Origin: Oceanimonas pelagia
GTDB lineage: Bacteria; Pseudomonadota; Gammaproteobacteria; Enterobacterales; Aeromonadaceae
NCBI RefSeq assembly: GCF_030849025.1
Contig: NZ_CP118224.1
Location: forward strand, 2,402,001-2,466,000
Direction of reading: 5' to 3'
DNA length: 64,000 nucleotides
Positions within the stretch are counted from its first letter, which is position 1, and each line of letters starts with the position of its first letter. Below the pieces are notes generated by a model that saw only the letters and a list, made by a program, of their open reading frames with translations, was not told where the DNA came from and did no database searches. This document shows positions 16,436 through 27,570 of the stretch, piece by piece. Made by a program: the position numbers and the translations under genes.

Positions 16436-17659
16436 TTAACCGCCGAAGTCATCCAGCAGGATGTTCTCGTCTTCCACGCCCAGGTTCTTGAGCATGTTGA
16501 TCACGGCGGCATTCATCACGGGCGGTCCACACATGTAGTACTCACAGTCTTCCGGCGCTTCGTGGTCACGCAGGTAGTTTTCGTACAGCACGTTGTGAAT
16601 GAAGCCGGTGTAACCGTCCCAGTTGTCATCGGGCTGAGGATCAGACAGGGCGACATGCCACTGGAAGTTGTCGAACTGCTCCTGCAGACCGTCAAAGTCT
16701 TCCACGTAGAACATTTCGCGCTTGGAGCGGGCACCGTACCAGAAGCTGATCTTGCGCTTGGAGTTCAGGCGCTTGAGCTGGTCAAAAATGTGCGAACGCA
16801 TCGGCGCCATGCCGGCACCACCACCGATAAACACCATTTCGGCGTCGGTGTCCTTGGCGAAGAACTCACCGAAGGGACCGGAGATGGTAGCCTTGTCACC
16901 CGGCTTCAGCGACCAGATGTAGGAAGACATCTTGCCGGGAGGAGCAGACCAGTTGCTGGGCGGCGGAGTTGCGATCCGCACGTTCAGCATGATGATGCCC
17001 TCTTCTTCCGGGTAGTTGGCCATGGAGTAGGCGCGGATCACTTCCTCGTCTACCTTGGACTCCAGATCGAAGATCTTGAACTTGTCCCAGTCTTCGCGGA
17101 ATTTCTCCGGTACATCGAAGTCCTTGTACTTCACATGGTGGGGCGGCGCCTCGATCTGAATGTAACCACCGGCACGGAAAGGCACGCTTTCGCCGTTGGG
17201 GATCTTCAGCTTGAGTTCCTTGATGAAGGTGGCCTTGTTATCGTTGGAGATAACTTCACATTCCCACTTCTTGATGCCGAACACTTCTTCCGGCAGTTCG
17301 ATCTTCATGTCCTGCTTGACGTTCACCTGACAGGACAGGCGCTCGCCTTCGCGGGCTTCGCGCTTGGAGATGTGATCCAGCTCGGTGGGCAGAATTTCAC
17401 CGCCACCCTCGAGCACGCGCACGCGGCACTGGCCACAGGAGCCACCGCCACCACAGGCAGAAGACACGAAGATACCGTTGGCGGCCAGGGCGCCCAGCAG
17501 CTTGACGCCGGCACCGGAGGTGATCGCCTTTTCGGGATCGTCATTGATGCTGATAGTCACATCCCCTTCCGCGACGAGCTTGGACTTGGCAAACAGGATA
17601 ATGCTTACCAGGGCCAGCACGATCACGGTGAACATGACCACGCCTAGAATGATTTCCAT
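16436..17659 (-). CDS. nqrF: Na+-translocating NADH:quinone reductase subunit F
   Basis: NADH-oxidising entry subunit. 407 residues: one N-terminal transmembrane helix (about 3-24); plant-ferredoxin-type 2Fe-2S domain with Cys69, Cys75, Cys78 and Cys110 ([10 protein letters not shown] and RLSC); FAD-binding domain with [13 protein letters not shown]-binding domain with [14 protein letters not shown] and [14 protein letters not shown]-terminal LLDDFGG as in the family. AAAAGGAATA lies upstream of ATG 17659. Confidence 0.97.
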   Translation of the reverse strand: MEIILGVVMFTVIVLALVSIILFAKSKLVAEGDVTISINDDPEKAITSGAGVKLLGALAANGIFVSSACGGGGSCGQCRVRVLEGGGEILPTELDHISKREAREGERLSCQVNVKQDMKIELPEEVFGIKKWECEVISNDNKATFIKELKLKIPNGESVPFRAGGYIQIEAPPHHVKYKDFDVPEKFREDWDKFKIFDLESKVDEEVIRAYSMANYPEEEGIIMLNVRIATPPPSNWSAPPGKMSSYIWSLKPGDKATISGPFGEFFAKDTDAEMVFIGGGAGMAPMRSHIFDQLKRLNSKRKISFWYGARSKREMFYVEDFDGLQEQFDNFQWHVALSDPQPDDNWDGYTGFIHNVLYENYLRDHEAPEDCEYYMCGPPVMNAAVINMLKNLGVEDENILLDDFGG

Positions 17660-17685
17660 CGTTTATTCCTTTTCCGTCACTGGGT

Positions 17686-18282
<597 letters not shown>

Positions 18283-18285
18283 CTT

Positions 18286-18918
18286 TTACTCCTTGGCCTC
18301 CACCTGTTCAGGGCGGAAGGTACGCAGTACCCAGATAAAGCCACCGATGATAAAGAAGGCGCTTGGCGGCAGCAGCAGCAGACCGTTGGCCTGATACCAG
18401 CCACCGTTTTTGATCAGCGGCAGGATTTCAATGCCAAACCAGGTGCCGGAACCGAACAGTTCACGCACGGTGGCCACCACCAGCAGGATCAGGCCGTAGC
18501 CCAGACCGTTACCGATACCGTCCAGGAACGACATCATGGGCGGGCTCTTCATGGCGTAGGCCTCGGCACGACCCATTACGATACAGTTGGTGATGATCAG
18601 ACCCACAAACACCGACAGCTGCTTGGAGATGTCGTAGGCGTAGGCCTTGAGGATCTGGTCCACCACGATGACCAGAGAGGCGATGATCGCCATCTGGGCA
18701 ATAATCCGTACCGAGTTGGGGATCTGGTTGCGGATCAGCGAGATAAACAGGTTGGAGAACGCCGTTACCGCAATTACCGCCAGCGACATTACGAATGCCG
18801 TCTGCATCTGCGAGGTCACCGCCAGGGCAGAACAGATACCCAGCACCTGAAGGGCGATGGGGTTGTTGCCGATGATGGGACCGAACAGAACCTTTTTCAT
18901 TTCAGCTTTATCAGCCAT
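18286..18918 (-). CDS. nqrD: Na+-translocating NADH:quinone reductase subunit D
   Basis: 210-residue membrane subunit, inverted-topology partner of NqrE. Cys29 (QVLGIC) and Cys112 (LIITNC) match the two metal-binding cysteines of the family. The conserved [17 protein letters not shown] segment follows Cys112. It overlaps the end of nqrC by 8 bases, which supports coupled translation and equal stoichiometry. Confidence 0.97.
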   Translation of the reverse strand: MADKAEMKKVLFGPIIGNNPIALQVLGICSALAVTSQMQTAFVMSLAVIAVTAFSNLFISLIRNQIPNSVRIIAQMAIIASLVIVVDQILKAYAYDISKQLSVFVGLIITNCIVMGRAEAYAMKSPPMMSFLDGIGNGLGYGLILLVVATVRELFGSGTWFGIEILPLIKNGGWYQANGLLLLPPSAFFIIGGFIWVLRTFRPEQVEAKE

Positions 18919-19681
18919 TGTTCAGTTCTCCTTCACGAACCTTGGCCAGGAAAGGACCAAAGCCTTTCTCACCCAGCCAGAATTCAAAGGTTTTTTGCAC
19001 ACCGTCGGAGGTCAGGGTTGCACCGGACAGACCGTCCACGCTGGAGGGGGCACCGGCGGGGGCACCGCCCTTGACCACCTTCAGCGCCGGCTTGCCGTTA
19101 TCGTCGTACAGTTTCTTGCCGACGAACTGGGCACGCCAGTTGGGGTTTTCCACCTCACCGCCGAGTCCGGGAGTTTCACCCTGCTCGTAATAGGTGATGC
19201 CCTTGATGGTGTTGCCATCGGGGGCGACCGCCACAAAGGCGTACATGGTGGACCACAGGCCCTGGCCGTGCACCGGCAGAATGATGCTGTCCAGCTCGCC
19301 GTTTTCGTCCTTGGCCAGGTAAACCGGGGCCAGGTTGGCGCGACGGCGAATACCGGCCGGATCTTCGTCGGCGCTCAGCCTGATGCTGGTGGCCGGATCC
19401 TTGGCGGCGGCACGCTGGTTGTAACCGGCGGCGGACTGGTCGGTCAGTTCACCTGTGGTCAGGTCAAGCAGGCGGGCGTCGATGAAACGCTCGTAGTTTT
19501 CCGCCACATTGTCCCGGCCCAGACCGGCCACGCTGACGATGTTGGTCTGAACGTCCAGCGCCTGGTTGCGCTGTTGGGTCGGCTTCAGCATCACGGCGGC
19601 GCCGGATACGATGATGGAGCAGACCAGGCAGAGACCGCCGACAACGGCAAAGGTTCTGCCGATAGTTTCTTTCTTAGCCAC
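18911..19681 (-). CDS. nqrC: Na+-translocating NADH:quinone reductase subunit C
   Basis: 256-residue subunit with one N-terminal transmembrane helix (about residues 10-32) and a periplasmic FMN domain. The flavinylation motif is SGATLTS at residues 219-225, where Thr224 corresponds to the FMN-linked threonine. ApbE, encoded in the same operon, is the expected transferase. Overlaps nqrB and nqrD by 8 bases each. Confidence 0.97.
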   Translation of the reverse strand: MAKKETIGRTFAVVGGLCLVCSIIVSGAAVMLKPTQQRNQALDVQTNIVSVAGLGRDNVAENYERFIDARLLDLTTGELTDQSAAGYNQRAAAKDPATSIRLSADEDPAGIRRRANLAPVYLAKDENGELDSIILPVHGQGLWSTMYAFVAVAPDGNTIKGITYYEQGETPGLGGEVENPNWRAQFVGKKLYDDNGKPALKVVKGGAPAGAPSSVDGLSGATLTSDGVQKTFEFWLGEKGFGPFLAKVREGELNNG

Positions 19682-20912
19682 GGGCCAGCCTCCGTTTGAT
19701 GTTTGCCTGAACCACGAAGTGATCGAACAGGGGAGCGAACAGGTTGGCGAACAGAATGGCCAGCATCATGCCTTCGGGGAAGGCCGGGTTGACCACACGG
19801 ATCAGCACCACCATGACGCCGATCAGGGCGCCGTACCACCACTTGCCCTTGTTGGTAAAGGACGCGGAGACCGGGTCGGTGGCCATAAACATCATGCCGA
19901 AGGCGAAACCGCCCAGCACCAGGTGCCAGTACCAGGGCATGGAGAACATGGCGTTGGTGTCGGAACCGATCAGGTTGAACAGGGTCGCAGTGGCCACCAT
20001 GCCGATCATCACACCGCCCACGATACGCCAGGAGGCGATGCCCAGGTAGATGATGAACAGACCACCGATCAGAATGGCCAGGGTGGAGACTTCACCGATG
20101 GAGCCCTGAATGTTGCCGATAAAGGCATCCATCCAGCTGATGGCGGCGCCGGTGTTGGCGTCCATCAGCGCGGCCTGACCGCCGGCGGCCCACTGGCCCA
20201 GAGCGGTGGCGCCGGAGAAGCCGTCAACGGCGGTCCATACGGTGTCGCCGGAGATCTCGGCCGGGTAGGCGAAGAACAGGAAGGCACGACCCGCCAGTGC
20301 CGGGTTGAGGAAGTTCTTGCCGGTGCCGCCAAAGATTTCCTTGGCCATGACCACACCAAAGGTGATGCCCAGGGCTGCCTGCCACAGCGGCAGGGTGGCG
20401 GGCACGATCAGGGCGAACAGCACCGAGGTCACGAAGAAGCCTTCGTTCACTTCATGCTTGCGTACGGTGGCGAACAGCACTTCCCAGAAGCCACCGACCA
20501 CGAATACGGTCAGGTAGATGGGCAGGAAGTAGGTGGCCCCCAGCAGCAGCTTGCTGCCCCAGCCGGCCCCTTCACCCAGGGTTGCCCCCAGGCTCTCGGC
20601 CAGGCCATAGCGCCAGTTGCCGTCGATCACGCCGGCCAGGTCGGCCGGGCTGTACATGCTGGTGAGGGCTGCAATGGCCTGGCCACCGGCGTTGTACATG
20701 CCGAAGAACATGGCGGGGAAGGTCGCCAGCCACACCATGATCATGATGCGCTTCAGGTCGATGCTGTCGCGCACATGGGAGGCGTTGCGGGTTACCATGC
20801 CCGGGGTATAGAGCACGGTCGCCACCGCTTCGTACAGGGCGTAAAACTTTTCGTATTTACCACCCGGTTCGAAATGGTGTTCCATTTTTTCCAGAGTGTG
20901 CTTCAAACTCAT
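19674..20912 (-). CDS. nqrB: Na+-translocating NADH:quinone reductase subunit B
   Basis: 412-residue membrane subunit with about ten helices; carries covalent FMN and riboflavin and belongs to the Na+ path. The motif GFSGATALG places the FMN threonine at residue 236, the same number as in the characterised Vibrio protein. The start is 5 bases after the nqrA stop. Confidence 0.97.
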   Translation of the reverse strand: MSLKHTLEKMEHHFEPGGKYEKFYALYEAVATVLYTPGMVTRNASHVRDSIDLKRIMIMVWLATFPAMFFGMYNAGGQAIAALTSMYSPADLAGVIDGNWRYGLAESLGATLGEGAGWGSKLLLGATYFLPIYLTVFVVGGFWEVLFATVRKHEVNEGFFVTSVLFALIVPATLPLWQAALGITFGVVMAKEIFGGTGKNFLNPALAGRAFLFFAYPAEISGDTVWTAVDGFSGATALGQWAAGGQAALMDANTGAAISWMDAFIGNIQGSIGEVSTLAILIGGLFIIYLGIASWRIVGGVMIGMVATATLFNLIGSDTNAMFSMPWYWHLVLGGFAFGMMFMATDPVSASFTNKGKWWYGALIGVMVVLIRVVNPAFPEGMMLAILFANLFAPLFDHFVVQANIKRRLARG

Positions 20913-20917
20913 TTCTC

Positions 20918-22261
20918 TTAGCCCTCTAGCTCAATCTTGGTCAGACACTGACGCAGCACCTGGCCGTAATCGTACTTGCCCGGGCACACATAGGTGCACA
21001 GCGCCAGATCTTCTTCATCCAGCTCCAGGCAGCCCAGGTTCTGGGCGCTGTCGGTGTCGCCGGACAGCAGATCACGCAGCAGCAGGGTAGGCAGAATGTC
21101 CAGCGGCATCACACGCTCGTAGTTGCCAATTGGCACCATTGCACGGGAGGAGCCGTTGGTGGTGGTGGTCAGGTCAAACAGCTTGCCCTTGGCCAGGTGG
21201 CCCAGGTAGGCGCGGGTGACCGAGAACTTGCTGGAGCCCGGGGCCAGCCAGCCCATGAATTCCTTCTCGCGGCCTTCCTTCAGCACGGAGACCTGCAGAT
21301 GGTAGCGACCCAGGTAGGCGTGAGGACCATTGGCGGTGTTGCCGGACAGCACGGAGCCGGAGATGACGCGATTTTCACCGTCCTGCAATTCACCGGCGGT
21401 CAGCTCGTCGAGGGAGGCGCCGAGCCGGGTGCGCAGCAGACGGGGCTTGTTGACCACGGGGCCCCCCAGGGCCACCACGCGATCGGTGCAGATTTCACCG
21501 GTGGTGAACAGCTTGCCGAAGGCGATCACGTCCTGATAGTTGATGTACCACACCACCTTGCCGGGCACGATGGGATCGATGAAGTGAATGTGGGTACCGG
21601 GCAGACCGGCCGGGTGCACGCCGCCGAACACATGTTCCTTGACGTTGCCGGCAGTGGCCTGAGGCAGGCTGCCTTCGCCCTTGCACACATGCACCTGGCC
21701 ATCGGTCAGGCGGCTCAGCACCTGCAGACCATCGGTAAACGCCTGAGCGTTTTCCTTGATCACCAGCTCGGCATTGGCACTGAGCGGGTTGGAGTCCATG
21801 GCGGTAACGAAAATGGAGCGCGGGGCCGAGCCCACGGCAGGCACCTTGCTGTAGGGGCGGGTGCGCAGCGCAGTCCACTGGCCGGATTCAACCAGCTGTT
21901 CCTGCACGGTTTCACGTTCCAGTTTGGCCAGTTCGGCAGAGCTGTAGCTTTTGAAAGTAATCTGCTCTTCGCTGTCATCAACGGCAATAACAACGGATTG
22001 CAGTACACGTTTGGCGCCACGGTTGATTTCAACCACTGTACCGGCGGCGGGAGCTGTGAACTTGACGCCAGGGTTCTTCTTGTCTTCGAAGATAACCTGA
22101 CCTTTCTTGACGCGATCCTCTACCTTGACGTGCATGGTAGGGCGCATACCCACATACTCCTCGCCCAGCGTAGCAACGCGCTTGATGGAGGGACCATCGT
22201 AGATTACTTGCTCTGGTGCCCCGGCAATTGGGAGGTCCAGTCCTTTTTTAATTGTAATCAT
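20918..22261 (-). CDS. nqrA: Na+-translocating NADH:quinone reductase subunit A
   Basis: First gene of the nqr operon. Encodes the 447-residue soluble subunit linked to quinone binding. The start is ATG 22261 ([14 protein letters not shown]), matching family N termini; the upstream TTG at 22273 is not needed. It contains a Rossmann-like core and a C-terminal part ending in [16 protein letters not shown] residues ([18 protein letters not shown]). The complete complex couples NADH oxidation to export of Na+. Confidence 0.97.
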   Translation of the reverse strand: MITIKKGLDLPIAGAPEQVIYDGPSIKRVATLGEEYVGMRPTMHVKVEDRVKKGQVIFEDKKNPGVKFTAPAAGTVVEINRGAKRVLQSVVIAVDDSEEQITFKSYSSAELAKLERETVQEQLVESGQWTALRTRPYSKVPAVGSAPRSIFVTAMDSNPLSANAELVIKENAQAFTDGLQVLSRLTDGQVHVCKGEGSLPQATAGNVKEHVFGGVHPAGLPGTHIHFIDPIVPGKVVWYINYQDVIAFGKLFTTGEICTDRVVALGGPVVNKPRLLRTRLGASLDELTAGELQDGENRVISGSVLSGNTANGPHAYLGRYHLQVSVLKEGREKEFMGWLAPGSSKFSVTRAYLGHLAKGKLFDLTTTTNGSSRAMVPIGNYERVMPLDILPTLLLRDLLSGDTDSAQNLGCLELDEEDLALCTYVCPGKYDYGQVLRQCLTKIELEG

Positions 22262-22626
22262 ACTCACTTGCACTACTTGTTAGGGGAAGACAGGTACTTG
22301 CCATGCAGAACATGACAACATGCTGATGAGTCGCTACCGGCATGTTCGCATCGCCCTGACAACAGCACGACTACACTCCGGTAACATCCAGCCCGATTTA
22401 AAAGGCGCGTAATTCTAGCACTTTTACGACAACGGCTGCCATGGCAATTGCTAAAAATTACCGTTATGGTCAGCAAAATCGGCTTGCTCGTTAATTCACC
22501 AAGCAAAAATAAGGCCATGATTTTCAAGGCAGAATCATGCTTTGGTCGCAAGCGGCTCCGGAATGGAAGCGGTTTCCATGCTCACCGGGCTGATAACAAT
22601 TTCGCTAACCACAAATAACAGTCGGC
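22262..22626. promoter_or_regulatory. nqr operon leader and promoter region
   Basis: A 365-base gap with no credible gene. On the minus strand a TGCTAGAAT (about 22411-22419) looks like an extended -10, without a good -35, and would give a leader of roughly 150 bases. The part nearest bolA is A+T-richer. No terminator with a clear T tract is seen after bolA. Confidence 0.35.
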
Positions 22627-22944
22627 TCAGGCCGACACGCCGCCCTTGCCCATGCAGTTGGGGCTGGCGGGCACCGCTCCCCGCTCCCGCCACTCGGCCG
22701 GGGTCAGAGTGTGCAGCGCCAGCGCGTGCACGCCACCGGCCAGCTCGTCGGCCAGCAGGGTGTTCAGGGTGCGGTGGCGGGCCAGCAGACGCTGGCCTTC
22801 AAAGGCGGCACTCACCACCACCAGCTTGAAGTGGGTTTCCGAGCCCGGCTCGACTCTGTGCATGTAGCTTTCGTTAATCACTTCCAGATGTTCGGGAGAC
22901 AGCGCCTCCCGGACCTTGTGCTCTATGGTGTTTTGCATCGACAT
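22627..22944 (-). CDS. bolA: BolA family transcriptional/iron-sulfur regulator
   Basis: 105-residue BolA protein. The fold's conserved segment is present: FKLVVVSAAFEGQRLLARHRTLNTLL with the invariant histidine of the RHR motif, then HALALHTLTPAEW. BolA proteins partner with monothiol glutaredoxins and affect morphology and biofilm in stationary phase. ATG 22944 follows GAGGAAC. It is near yajG and ampG, as in enterics, although the strands and interposed genes differ. Confidence 0.95.
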   Translation of the reverse strand: MSMQNTIEHKVREALSPEHLEVINESYMHRVEPGSETHFKLVVVSAAFEGQRLLARHRTLNTLLADELAGGVHALALHTLTPAEWRERGAVPASPNCMGKGGVSA

Positions 22945-22997
22945 GGTAGTTCCTCGCGGTTAACAGGACAGATGACAGGCGCGCTTCCCGACTCATT

Positions 22998-23585
22998 TCA
23001 CGCGGAATGCCGGCGGCGGAAGGTCAGATTGATGCGTGCCCCTGTGGCCCGGGCCATTCTGGGCAAGGCGTGGCGCCAATGATGCTGCATTTCTCCCGCC
23101 ATCACCAGCAGGCTGCCGTGCTCCAGCCACAGCTCGCGCCGCTCGCCGCCGGTGTGACGCAGCAAAAACCGCCGGCGTTCGCCCAGGCTGATCGAGGCGA
23201 CCATGGGGTTGGGGCCCAGCTCCGGTTCGTCGTCGGCATGCCAGCCCATGCTGTCCTGGCCATTGCGGTAAAGGTTGAGCAACACACCGTCAAAGGGCTG
23301 ACCGCAGATGGTCTCAAGCCTTTCGGCCATTTCTTTCACCCGCGGATGCCAGGGCACGGGCCGGCGTTCCCGGCCGGAATACCGATAAGCCCAGTCGCCC
23401 ATCCAGCAGGACAGGCGGGGCTCATTCACTTCCCGGCCAAACATGGTCAGCCGGTGCTGCTGCCAGGGAATGTCCCGGCGCAGCTCGGCCTGCCAGGCGT
23501 CCGCCTCGGCGGCAAAGGCACCGGGCCACCACAACAACCGCCCGTCGTTTAGGGTGAGCCACTCGGGCTCCGACCACAGCCGCAT
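22998..23585 (-). CDS. alkB: AlkB-family 2-oxoglutarate/Fe(II)-dependent dealkylase
   Basis: 195 residues from ATG 23585, chosen for the GGAGGGGA site upstream. The AlkB-like dioxygenase core is intact: LLNLYRNGQDSMGWHADDE with the metal-binding HxD, the third ligand in EMQHHWRHALPR, and the 2-oxoglutarate-binding arginines in ARINLTFRR. ERRRFLLRH is the usual substrate/cofactor strand. It probably repairs alkylated nucleic acid. The sequence type is closer to AlkB homologues of the ALKBH2/3-like group than to enteric AlkB. It is divergent from rlmG. Confidence 0.9.
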   Translation of the reverse strand: MRLWSEPEWLTLNDGRLLWWPGAFAAEADAWQAELRRDIPWQQHRLTMFGREVNEPRLSCWMGDWAYRYSGRERRPVPWHPRVKEMAERLETICGQPFDGVLLNLYRNGQDSMGWHADDEPELGPNPMVASISLGERRRFLLRHTGGERRELWLEHGSLLVMAGEMQHHWRHALPRMARATGARINLTFRRRHSA

Positions 23586-23646
23586 GCTGATTTTCCCCTC
23601 CAAACTGCTAAAATGCCGCCCTTTGCAATCATCAGGCGTAAATCCC

Positions 23647-24783
23647 ATGAATCATCACTTTCCCCTGCCCGAGGGCGGCGAGCTCGAGCTGCACCGCTAC
23701 CCGCGCCAGGCCCGCCACGGCCTGCAGGCCTGGGAGGCGGCCGACGAATATATCATGAACGAGCTGGCCACTCTGGACTGGGACCGGCGTGCGCCCCTGG
23801 TGATTTTCAACGACGCCTTTGGCGCCCTGACGCTGGCGCTGCATCAGTACCGGCCTTTTACAGTTACCGACTCCCGGGTGGCCGAGCTGGCCCTGGCTGA
23901 CAATGCCGCCGCCAATGACCTTGCGCCAACTTGGCACCCGCTCACCAGCCTGGACGAACTGCCCGAGGCCCCCGGGCTGGTGCTGATGAAACTGCCCAAG
24001 ACCAACGCCATGCTCGAGCACCAGCTCGCCGCCATCAGCCGGGTGACGGGACCGCAAACGCAGATCATCGCCGGCGCCAAGGCCCGGGACGTGCACAGCT
24101 CCACCCTCAAGCTGTTTGAGCAGATGCTTGGCCCCACCCGCACCAGCCTGGCCTGGAAAAAAGCCCGGCTGATCTTTGCAAAGCGGGACATGAATATCGC
24201 CCCCGCTGCCTCGCCGGCGCCCCTGAGCTGGCCGCTGGAAAACAGCCCCTTCACCCTTTACAACCACGCCAGTGTGTTCTCCCGGGCCAGCCTCGACATC
24301 GGCGCCCGCTTTATGCTGGAGCACCTGCCCGCCAATCGCCCGGGCCGGGTTGTCGATCTGGGCTGTGGTAATGGCGTGCTGGGGCTGATGACCCTGGCGC
24401 GCAATCCCGAAGCCACCGTCACCTTTGTGGACGAATCCCATATGGCGGTGGCCAGTGCCAGGCTGAACGTGGAGAAAAACCTGCCCGAGGCCCTGGCTCG
24501 GGCCCGCTTTATGGTCAACAACTGTCTCGACGGCATGGGCCCCGACAGCGCCGATTCGGTGCTGTGCAACCCGCCCTTTCACCAGCAGCAGGCCATTACC
24601 GATCACATTGCCTGGCAAATGATGACCGACGCCCGCCGGGTGCTGCGCCGGGGCGGCGAGCTGCTGCTGGTGGGCAACCGCCACCTCGACTACCACCAAA
24701 AGCTCAAACGGCTGTTTGGCAATCAGCGGGTAGTGGCATCCAACCGCAAATTCGTTATTCTGAGAGCCATTCAAACCGCCTGA
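23647..24783 (+). CDS. rlmG: 23S rRNA (guanine-N2)-methyltransferase RlmG
   Basis: Methylates G1835 of 23S rRNA (E. coli numbering) with SAM. 378 residues from ATG 23647, identical in length to the enteric enzyme; the frame is open upstream but belongs to the alkB leader. It has a degenerate N-terminal methyltransferase domain (LVIFNDAFGALTLAL) and a catalytic C-terminal domain with VVDLGCGNGVLGL and the NPPFHQ motif (Asn-Pro-Pro-Phe). Conserved stretches such as RIIAGAKARD-like (QIIAGAKARDVHSSTLKLFE) support the assignment. Confidence 0.96.
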   Translation: MNHHFPLPEGGELELHRYPRQARHGLQAWEAADEYIMNELATLDWDRRAPLVIFNDAFGALTLALHQYRPFTVTDSRVAELALADNAAANDLAPTWHPLTSLDELPEAPGLVLMKLPKTNAMLEHQLAAISRVTGPQTQIIAGAKARDVHSSTLKLFEQMLGPTRTSLAWKKARLIFAKRDMNIAPAASPAPLSWPLENSPFTLYNHASVFSRASLDIGARFMLEHLPANRPGRVVDLGCGNGVLGLMTLARNPEATVTFVDESHMAVASARLNVEKNLPEALARARFMVNNCLDGMGPDSADSVLCNPPFHQQQAITDHIAWQMMTDARRVLRRGGELLLVGNRHLDYHQKLKRLFGNQRVVASNRKFVILRAIQTA

Positions 24784-24794
24784 AGGAATTATTC

Positions 24795-25376
24795 ATGAAC
24801 TGCATCAAATGGTTGACCGCTCCCCTGCTGGCTCTGGGGCTGAGTGCCTGCGCCAGCTACTACCCCATTGCCGTGGACGTCAAGCCGGCGCCGGCCGAGG
24901 TGGGTGGCGGCGTATACCGGGGCCAGAGTCTGGCGCTGTCGAGCACCGACAACCGGGCCAGTGACTTCATTATTCAGATTGAGCAGAAAGACAAGTCCCC
25001 GGTGGTGGTGGGTGCCGCCAACAACCTGCGGCTGCAGCTGGAACAGGCGCTGGCGCAGGGATTCAGCACTCAGGGCGCCTTTATCGAGCAGGGTGCCAAC
25101 ACCCGTGCCACCCTGGAGCTGCAGGAGGTGCTGTCCCGGGTGATCCGCGGCCACATCAGCTACGACGTGGTGCAAAGGGTACGGGTACAACTGGTGCTGG
25201 AGCGGGATGGCCGCCGCATCACCAAGCAGTATCGCCGCAGCGCCCAGCAGGAATTCCCCGGTCGCCTGCACCCGGAGCTGGCCCCGGTGACCGAGGCCCT
25301 CAACAAGCAACTCGGCCTGATGGTGCAGGACATTCTGTCCGATCGTGACGTACAGAGCTTTATCAACGGTAACTAA
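24795..25376 (+). CDS. yajG: YajG family lipoprotein
   Basis: 193-residue predicted outer-membrane lipoprotein. The signal peptide ends in lipobox LSAC (Cys19) followed by ASYYP. YajG proteins are abundant, function unknown. The start is ATG 24795 with AAGGAATT upstream, 11 bases after rlmG, so the two may be co-transcribed. Its genomic link to ampG and bolA is conserved in enterics. Confidence 0.9.
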   Translation: MNCIKWLTAPLLALGLSACASYYPIAVDVKPAPAEVGGGVYRGQSLALSSTDNRASDFIIQIEQKDKSPVVVGAANNLRLQLEQALAQGFSTQGAFIEQGANTRATLELQEVLSRVIRGHISYDVVQRVRVQLVLERDGRRITKQYRRSAQQEFPGRLHPELAPVTEALNKQLGLMVQDILSDRDVQSFINGN

Positions 25377-25392
25377 GGTCAGCATGTACTTG

Positions 25393-25495
25393 CGCTGTAG
25401 GCGCCGCTTTAGCCGGCGCAAACTCGCAGACAAACCTGCGCTTAAAGCCTGTTACACAGGCTCTGCCAGCTAAAGCGGCAGCTACAAGGGGGCGG
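25393..25495. repeat. Dispersed palindromic element (CCGCTTTAGC type)
   Basis: Two inverted arms, TGTAGGCGCCGCTTTAGC on the plus strand and TGTAGCTGCCGCTTTAGC on the minus strand, are separated by about 55 bases. A related single arm (GCAGGCACCGCTTCAGCTGG) occurs near 40575 and a shorter relative near 27570, so this is a small repeat family. Confidence 0.65.
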
Positions 25496-25549
25496 GATCA
25501 AGTCATTGATTTCATGACACAGTTTCACCTTTAACACGGACGATAATTA

Positions 25550-26104
25550 ATGAAAAAAATGTTAATCCTGCTGGCAGGCCTGTGGTCCGCCACCGCCCTC
25601 GCCGGCCCCCGGGTCGAGCTGGTCACCAGCCTGGGCACCCTGGAAGTGGAGCTGAACGAGCAGGCCGCACCCGCCACCGTGGCCAACTTTTTACGCTACG
25701 TGGATGACGGCAGTTATGCCGGCACCCTGTTTCACCGGCTGATCCCGGGCTTTGTGGTGCAGGGCGGCGGCTACAATGCCGATTATGAACCCCTGCCCAC
25801 CTATGATCCGGTGCAGAACGAGTCAGGCAACGGCCTGTCGAATACCACCGGCACCATCGCCATGGCCCGCACCCAGGATCCCCACAGTGCCACCCGCCAG
25901 TTCTACATCAACCTGTCGGACAACACCTCGCTGGACGGTGGCCGCCGCGCCGGTTACACCGTGTTTGGCCGCGTGGTCAAGGGGGAAGAGGTGCTGGCGC
26001 GCATGGCCGCCGTGCCCACCGGCATGAGCCTGCAACTGCGCGCCCGGGATGTACCGGAAGAGCCCATCGTGCTTGAGCAGGTGCACCGCCTGCCCGAGGA
26101 GTAA
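25550..26104 (+). CDS. ppiA: Periplasmic peptidyl-prolyl cis-trans isomerase (cyclophilin)
   Basis: 184-residue cyclophilin with a signal peptide (residues 1-18, cleavage after ALA), so it acts on periplasmic proteins. Catalytic and binding motifs are FHRLIPGFVVQGGGY, IAMARTQDPHSATRQFYIN and YTVFGRVVKGEEVL. It lies 18 bases before ampG and may share its transcript, although the two functions are unrelated. Confidence 0.93.
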   Translation: MKKMLILLAGLWSATALAGPRVELVTSLGTLEVELNEQAAPATVANFLRYVDDGSYAGTLFHRLIPGFVVQGGGYNADYEPLPTYDPVQNESGNGLSNTTGTIAMARTQDPHSATRQFYINLSDNTSLDGGRRAGYTVFGRVVKGEEVLARMAAVPTGMSLQLRARDVPEEPIVLEQVHRLPEE

Positions 26105-26122
26105 CCCATTCTCGCCCGTGTC

Positions 26123-27475
26123 ATGAAGTGGCAGCAAAGCCTGGCGCTCTACACCGAGCGACGGGTGCTTGTCATGCTGGCGCTGGGGTTTTCTTCCGGC
26201 CTGCCGCTGCTGCTGGTGTTCGGCACCCTGTCGTTCTGGCTGCGGGAAGCCGGCGTCAGCCGCACCAGCATCGGCTTTTTCAGCTGGGTGGCGCTGGCCT
26301 ACGGTGTGAAATGGCTGTGGTCACCGCTGGTGGACCGGCTGCCGCTGCCACTGCTGTCCCGCTGGCTGGGCCGGCGGCGCAGCTGGATGCTGCTCTCTCA
26401 GGGCATCATCATGGCGGCGCTGGCGGGCATGGCCTTCTCCGATCCCGTCACGGACCTCAGCCGGCTGGCACTGTTTGCCCTGGCGGTGGCCTTTGCCTCC
26501 GCCACCCAGGATATCGTTATCGACGCCTACCGCATTGAGTCGGCCCCGGAGCGGCTGCAGGGGGCGCTGGCCGCCGCCTACATGACCGGCTACCGGCTTG
26601 CCATGATCCTGGCCGGCGCCGGGGCGCTGGCCATTGCCGCCTGGGCCGGCTCCGACACCGGCTATAACATGACGGGCTGGCAAACCGCCTATCTGGCCAT
26701 GGCCGGCTGCATGCTGGTGGGGGTGATCACCTGTTTGCTGCTGCACGAGCCACAAGTGGATCTGGGCAAGCAACAACGTTCACAACGTGAACACCGGGAG
26801 CATCTGGTGTCCCGGGGCTGGCCGGGCTGGCTGGCGGGACTGGCCGCCTTTGGCAAAAGCGCCGTAGTGGCGCCCTTTGCCGACTTTTTTCAGCGCTTCG
26901 GCTGGCAGGCCCTGCTGATCCTGGGACTGATCGCCAGCTACCGCATTGCCGATGTGGTGATGGGAGTGATGGCCAATCCCTTTTACGTGGACATGGGCTT
27001 TTCCAAGACCGAGATCGCCACCGTGACCAAGGTGTACGGGGTGATCATGACCCTGGCCGGGGCGGCGCTGGGGGGCGTTCTGGTGGTTCGCTTTGGCACC
27101 CTGCGCATTCTGATGCTGGGCGCCCTGCTCACCGCCGGCACCAACCTGCTGTTTGCCCTGATGAGCCAGCTGGGGCCGGACGTGCGCCTGCTCACGGTGA
27201 TCATCTCGCTCGACAACCTGAGCGCCGGCATTGCCACCGCCGCCTTTGTCACCTATTTGTCGAGCCTGACCAACGTGGCCTTTTCCGCCACCCAGTACGC
27301 CCTGTTCAGCTCGGTGATGCTGCTGCTGCCCAAGTTTGTGGCCGGTTTTTCGGGCATGGCGGTGGACGCCATCGGCTATGCCGGCTTTTTTACCGGCACC
27401 GCCCTGCTCGGCCTGCCGGTGCTGGTGCTGATTGCGATGGTGGCCCGGCGAGTGCCTGTGAGGCGTGAGGCGTGA
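26123..27475 (+). CDS. ampG: Muropeptide permease AmpG
   Basis: Major-facilitator-type inner-membrane importer of anhydro-muropeptides for cell-wall recycling. About 450 residues with 12 or more hydrophobic segments. Typical AmpG sequences are GFSSGLPLLLVFGTLSFWLRE near the N terminus and SATQDIVIDAYRIE. No good ribosome site stands close to ATG 26123; GAGGAG lies about 22 bases upstream within the previous gene's end. The C terminus is odd: the last five codons and the TGA stop are made by the GTGAGGC tandem repeat, so the ancestral end has been replaced or trimmed. Confidence 0.94.
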   Translation: MKWQQSLALYTERRVLVMLALGFSSGLPLLLVFGTLSFWLREAGVSRTSIGFFSWVALAYGVKWLWSPLVDRLPLPLLSRWLGRRRSWMLLSQGIIMAALAGMAFSDPVTDLSRLALFALAVAFASATQDIVIDAYRIESAPERLQGALAAAYMTGYRLAMILAGAGALAIAAWAGSDTGYNMTGWQTAYLAMAGCMLVGVITCLLLHEPQVDLGKQQRSQREHREHLVSRGWPGWLAGLAAFGKSAVVAPFADFFQRFGWQALLILGLIASYRIADVVMGVMANPFYVDMGFSKTEIATVTKVYGVIMTLAGAALGGVLVVRFGTLRILMLGALLTAGTNLLFALMSQLGPDVRLLTVIISLDNLSAGIATAAFVTYLSSLTNVAFSATQYALFSSVMLLLPKFVAGFSGMAVDAIGYAGFFTGTALLGLPVLVLIAMVARRVPVRREA

Positions 27476-27562
27476 GGCGTGAGGCGTGAGGCGTGAGGCG
27501 TGAGGCGTGAGGCGTGAGGCGTGAGGCGTGAGGCGTGAGGCGTGAGGCGTGAGGCGTGAGGC
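27458..27562. repeat. Perfect tandem repeat E: 15 units of GTGAGGC
   Basis: Exactly 15 perfect 7-bp units (105 bp), beginning inside the ampG coding region and supplying its stop codon. It is followed by a GC hairpin and a degenerate inverted heptamer arm at 27601-27636 that ends next to the yajQ stop. Confidence 0.95.
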
Positions 27563-27570
27563 GTGTATTT

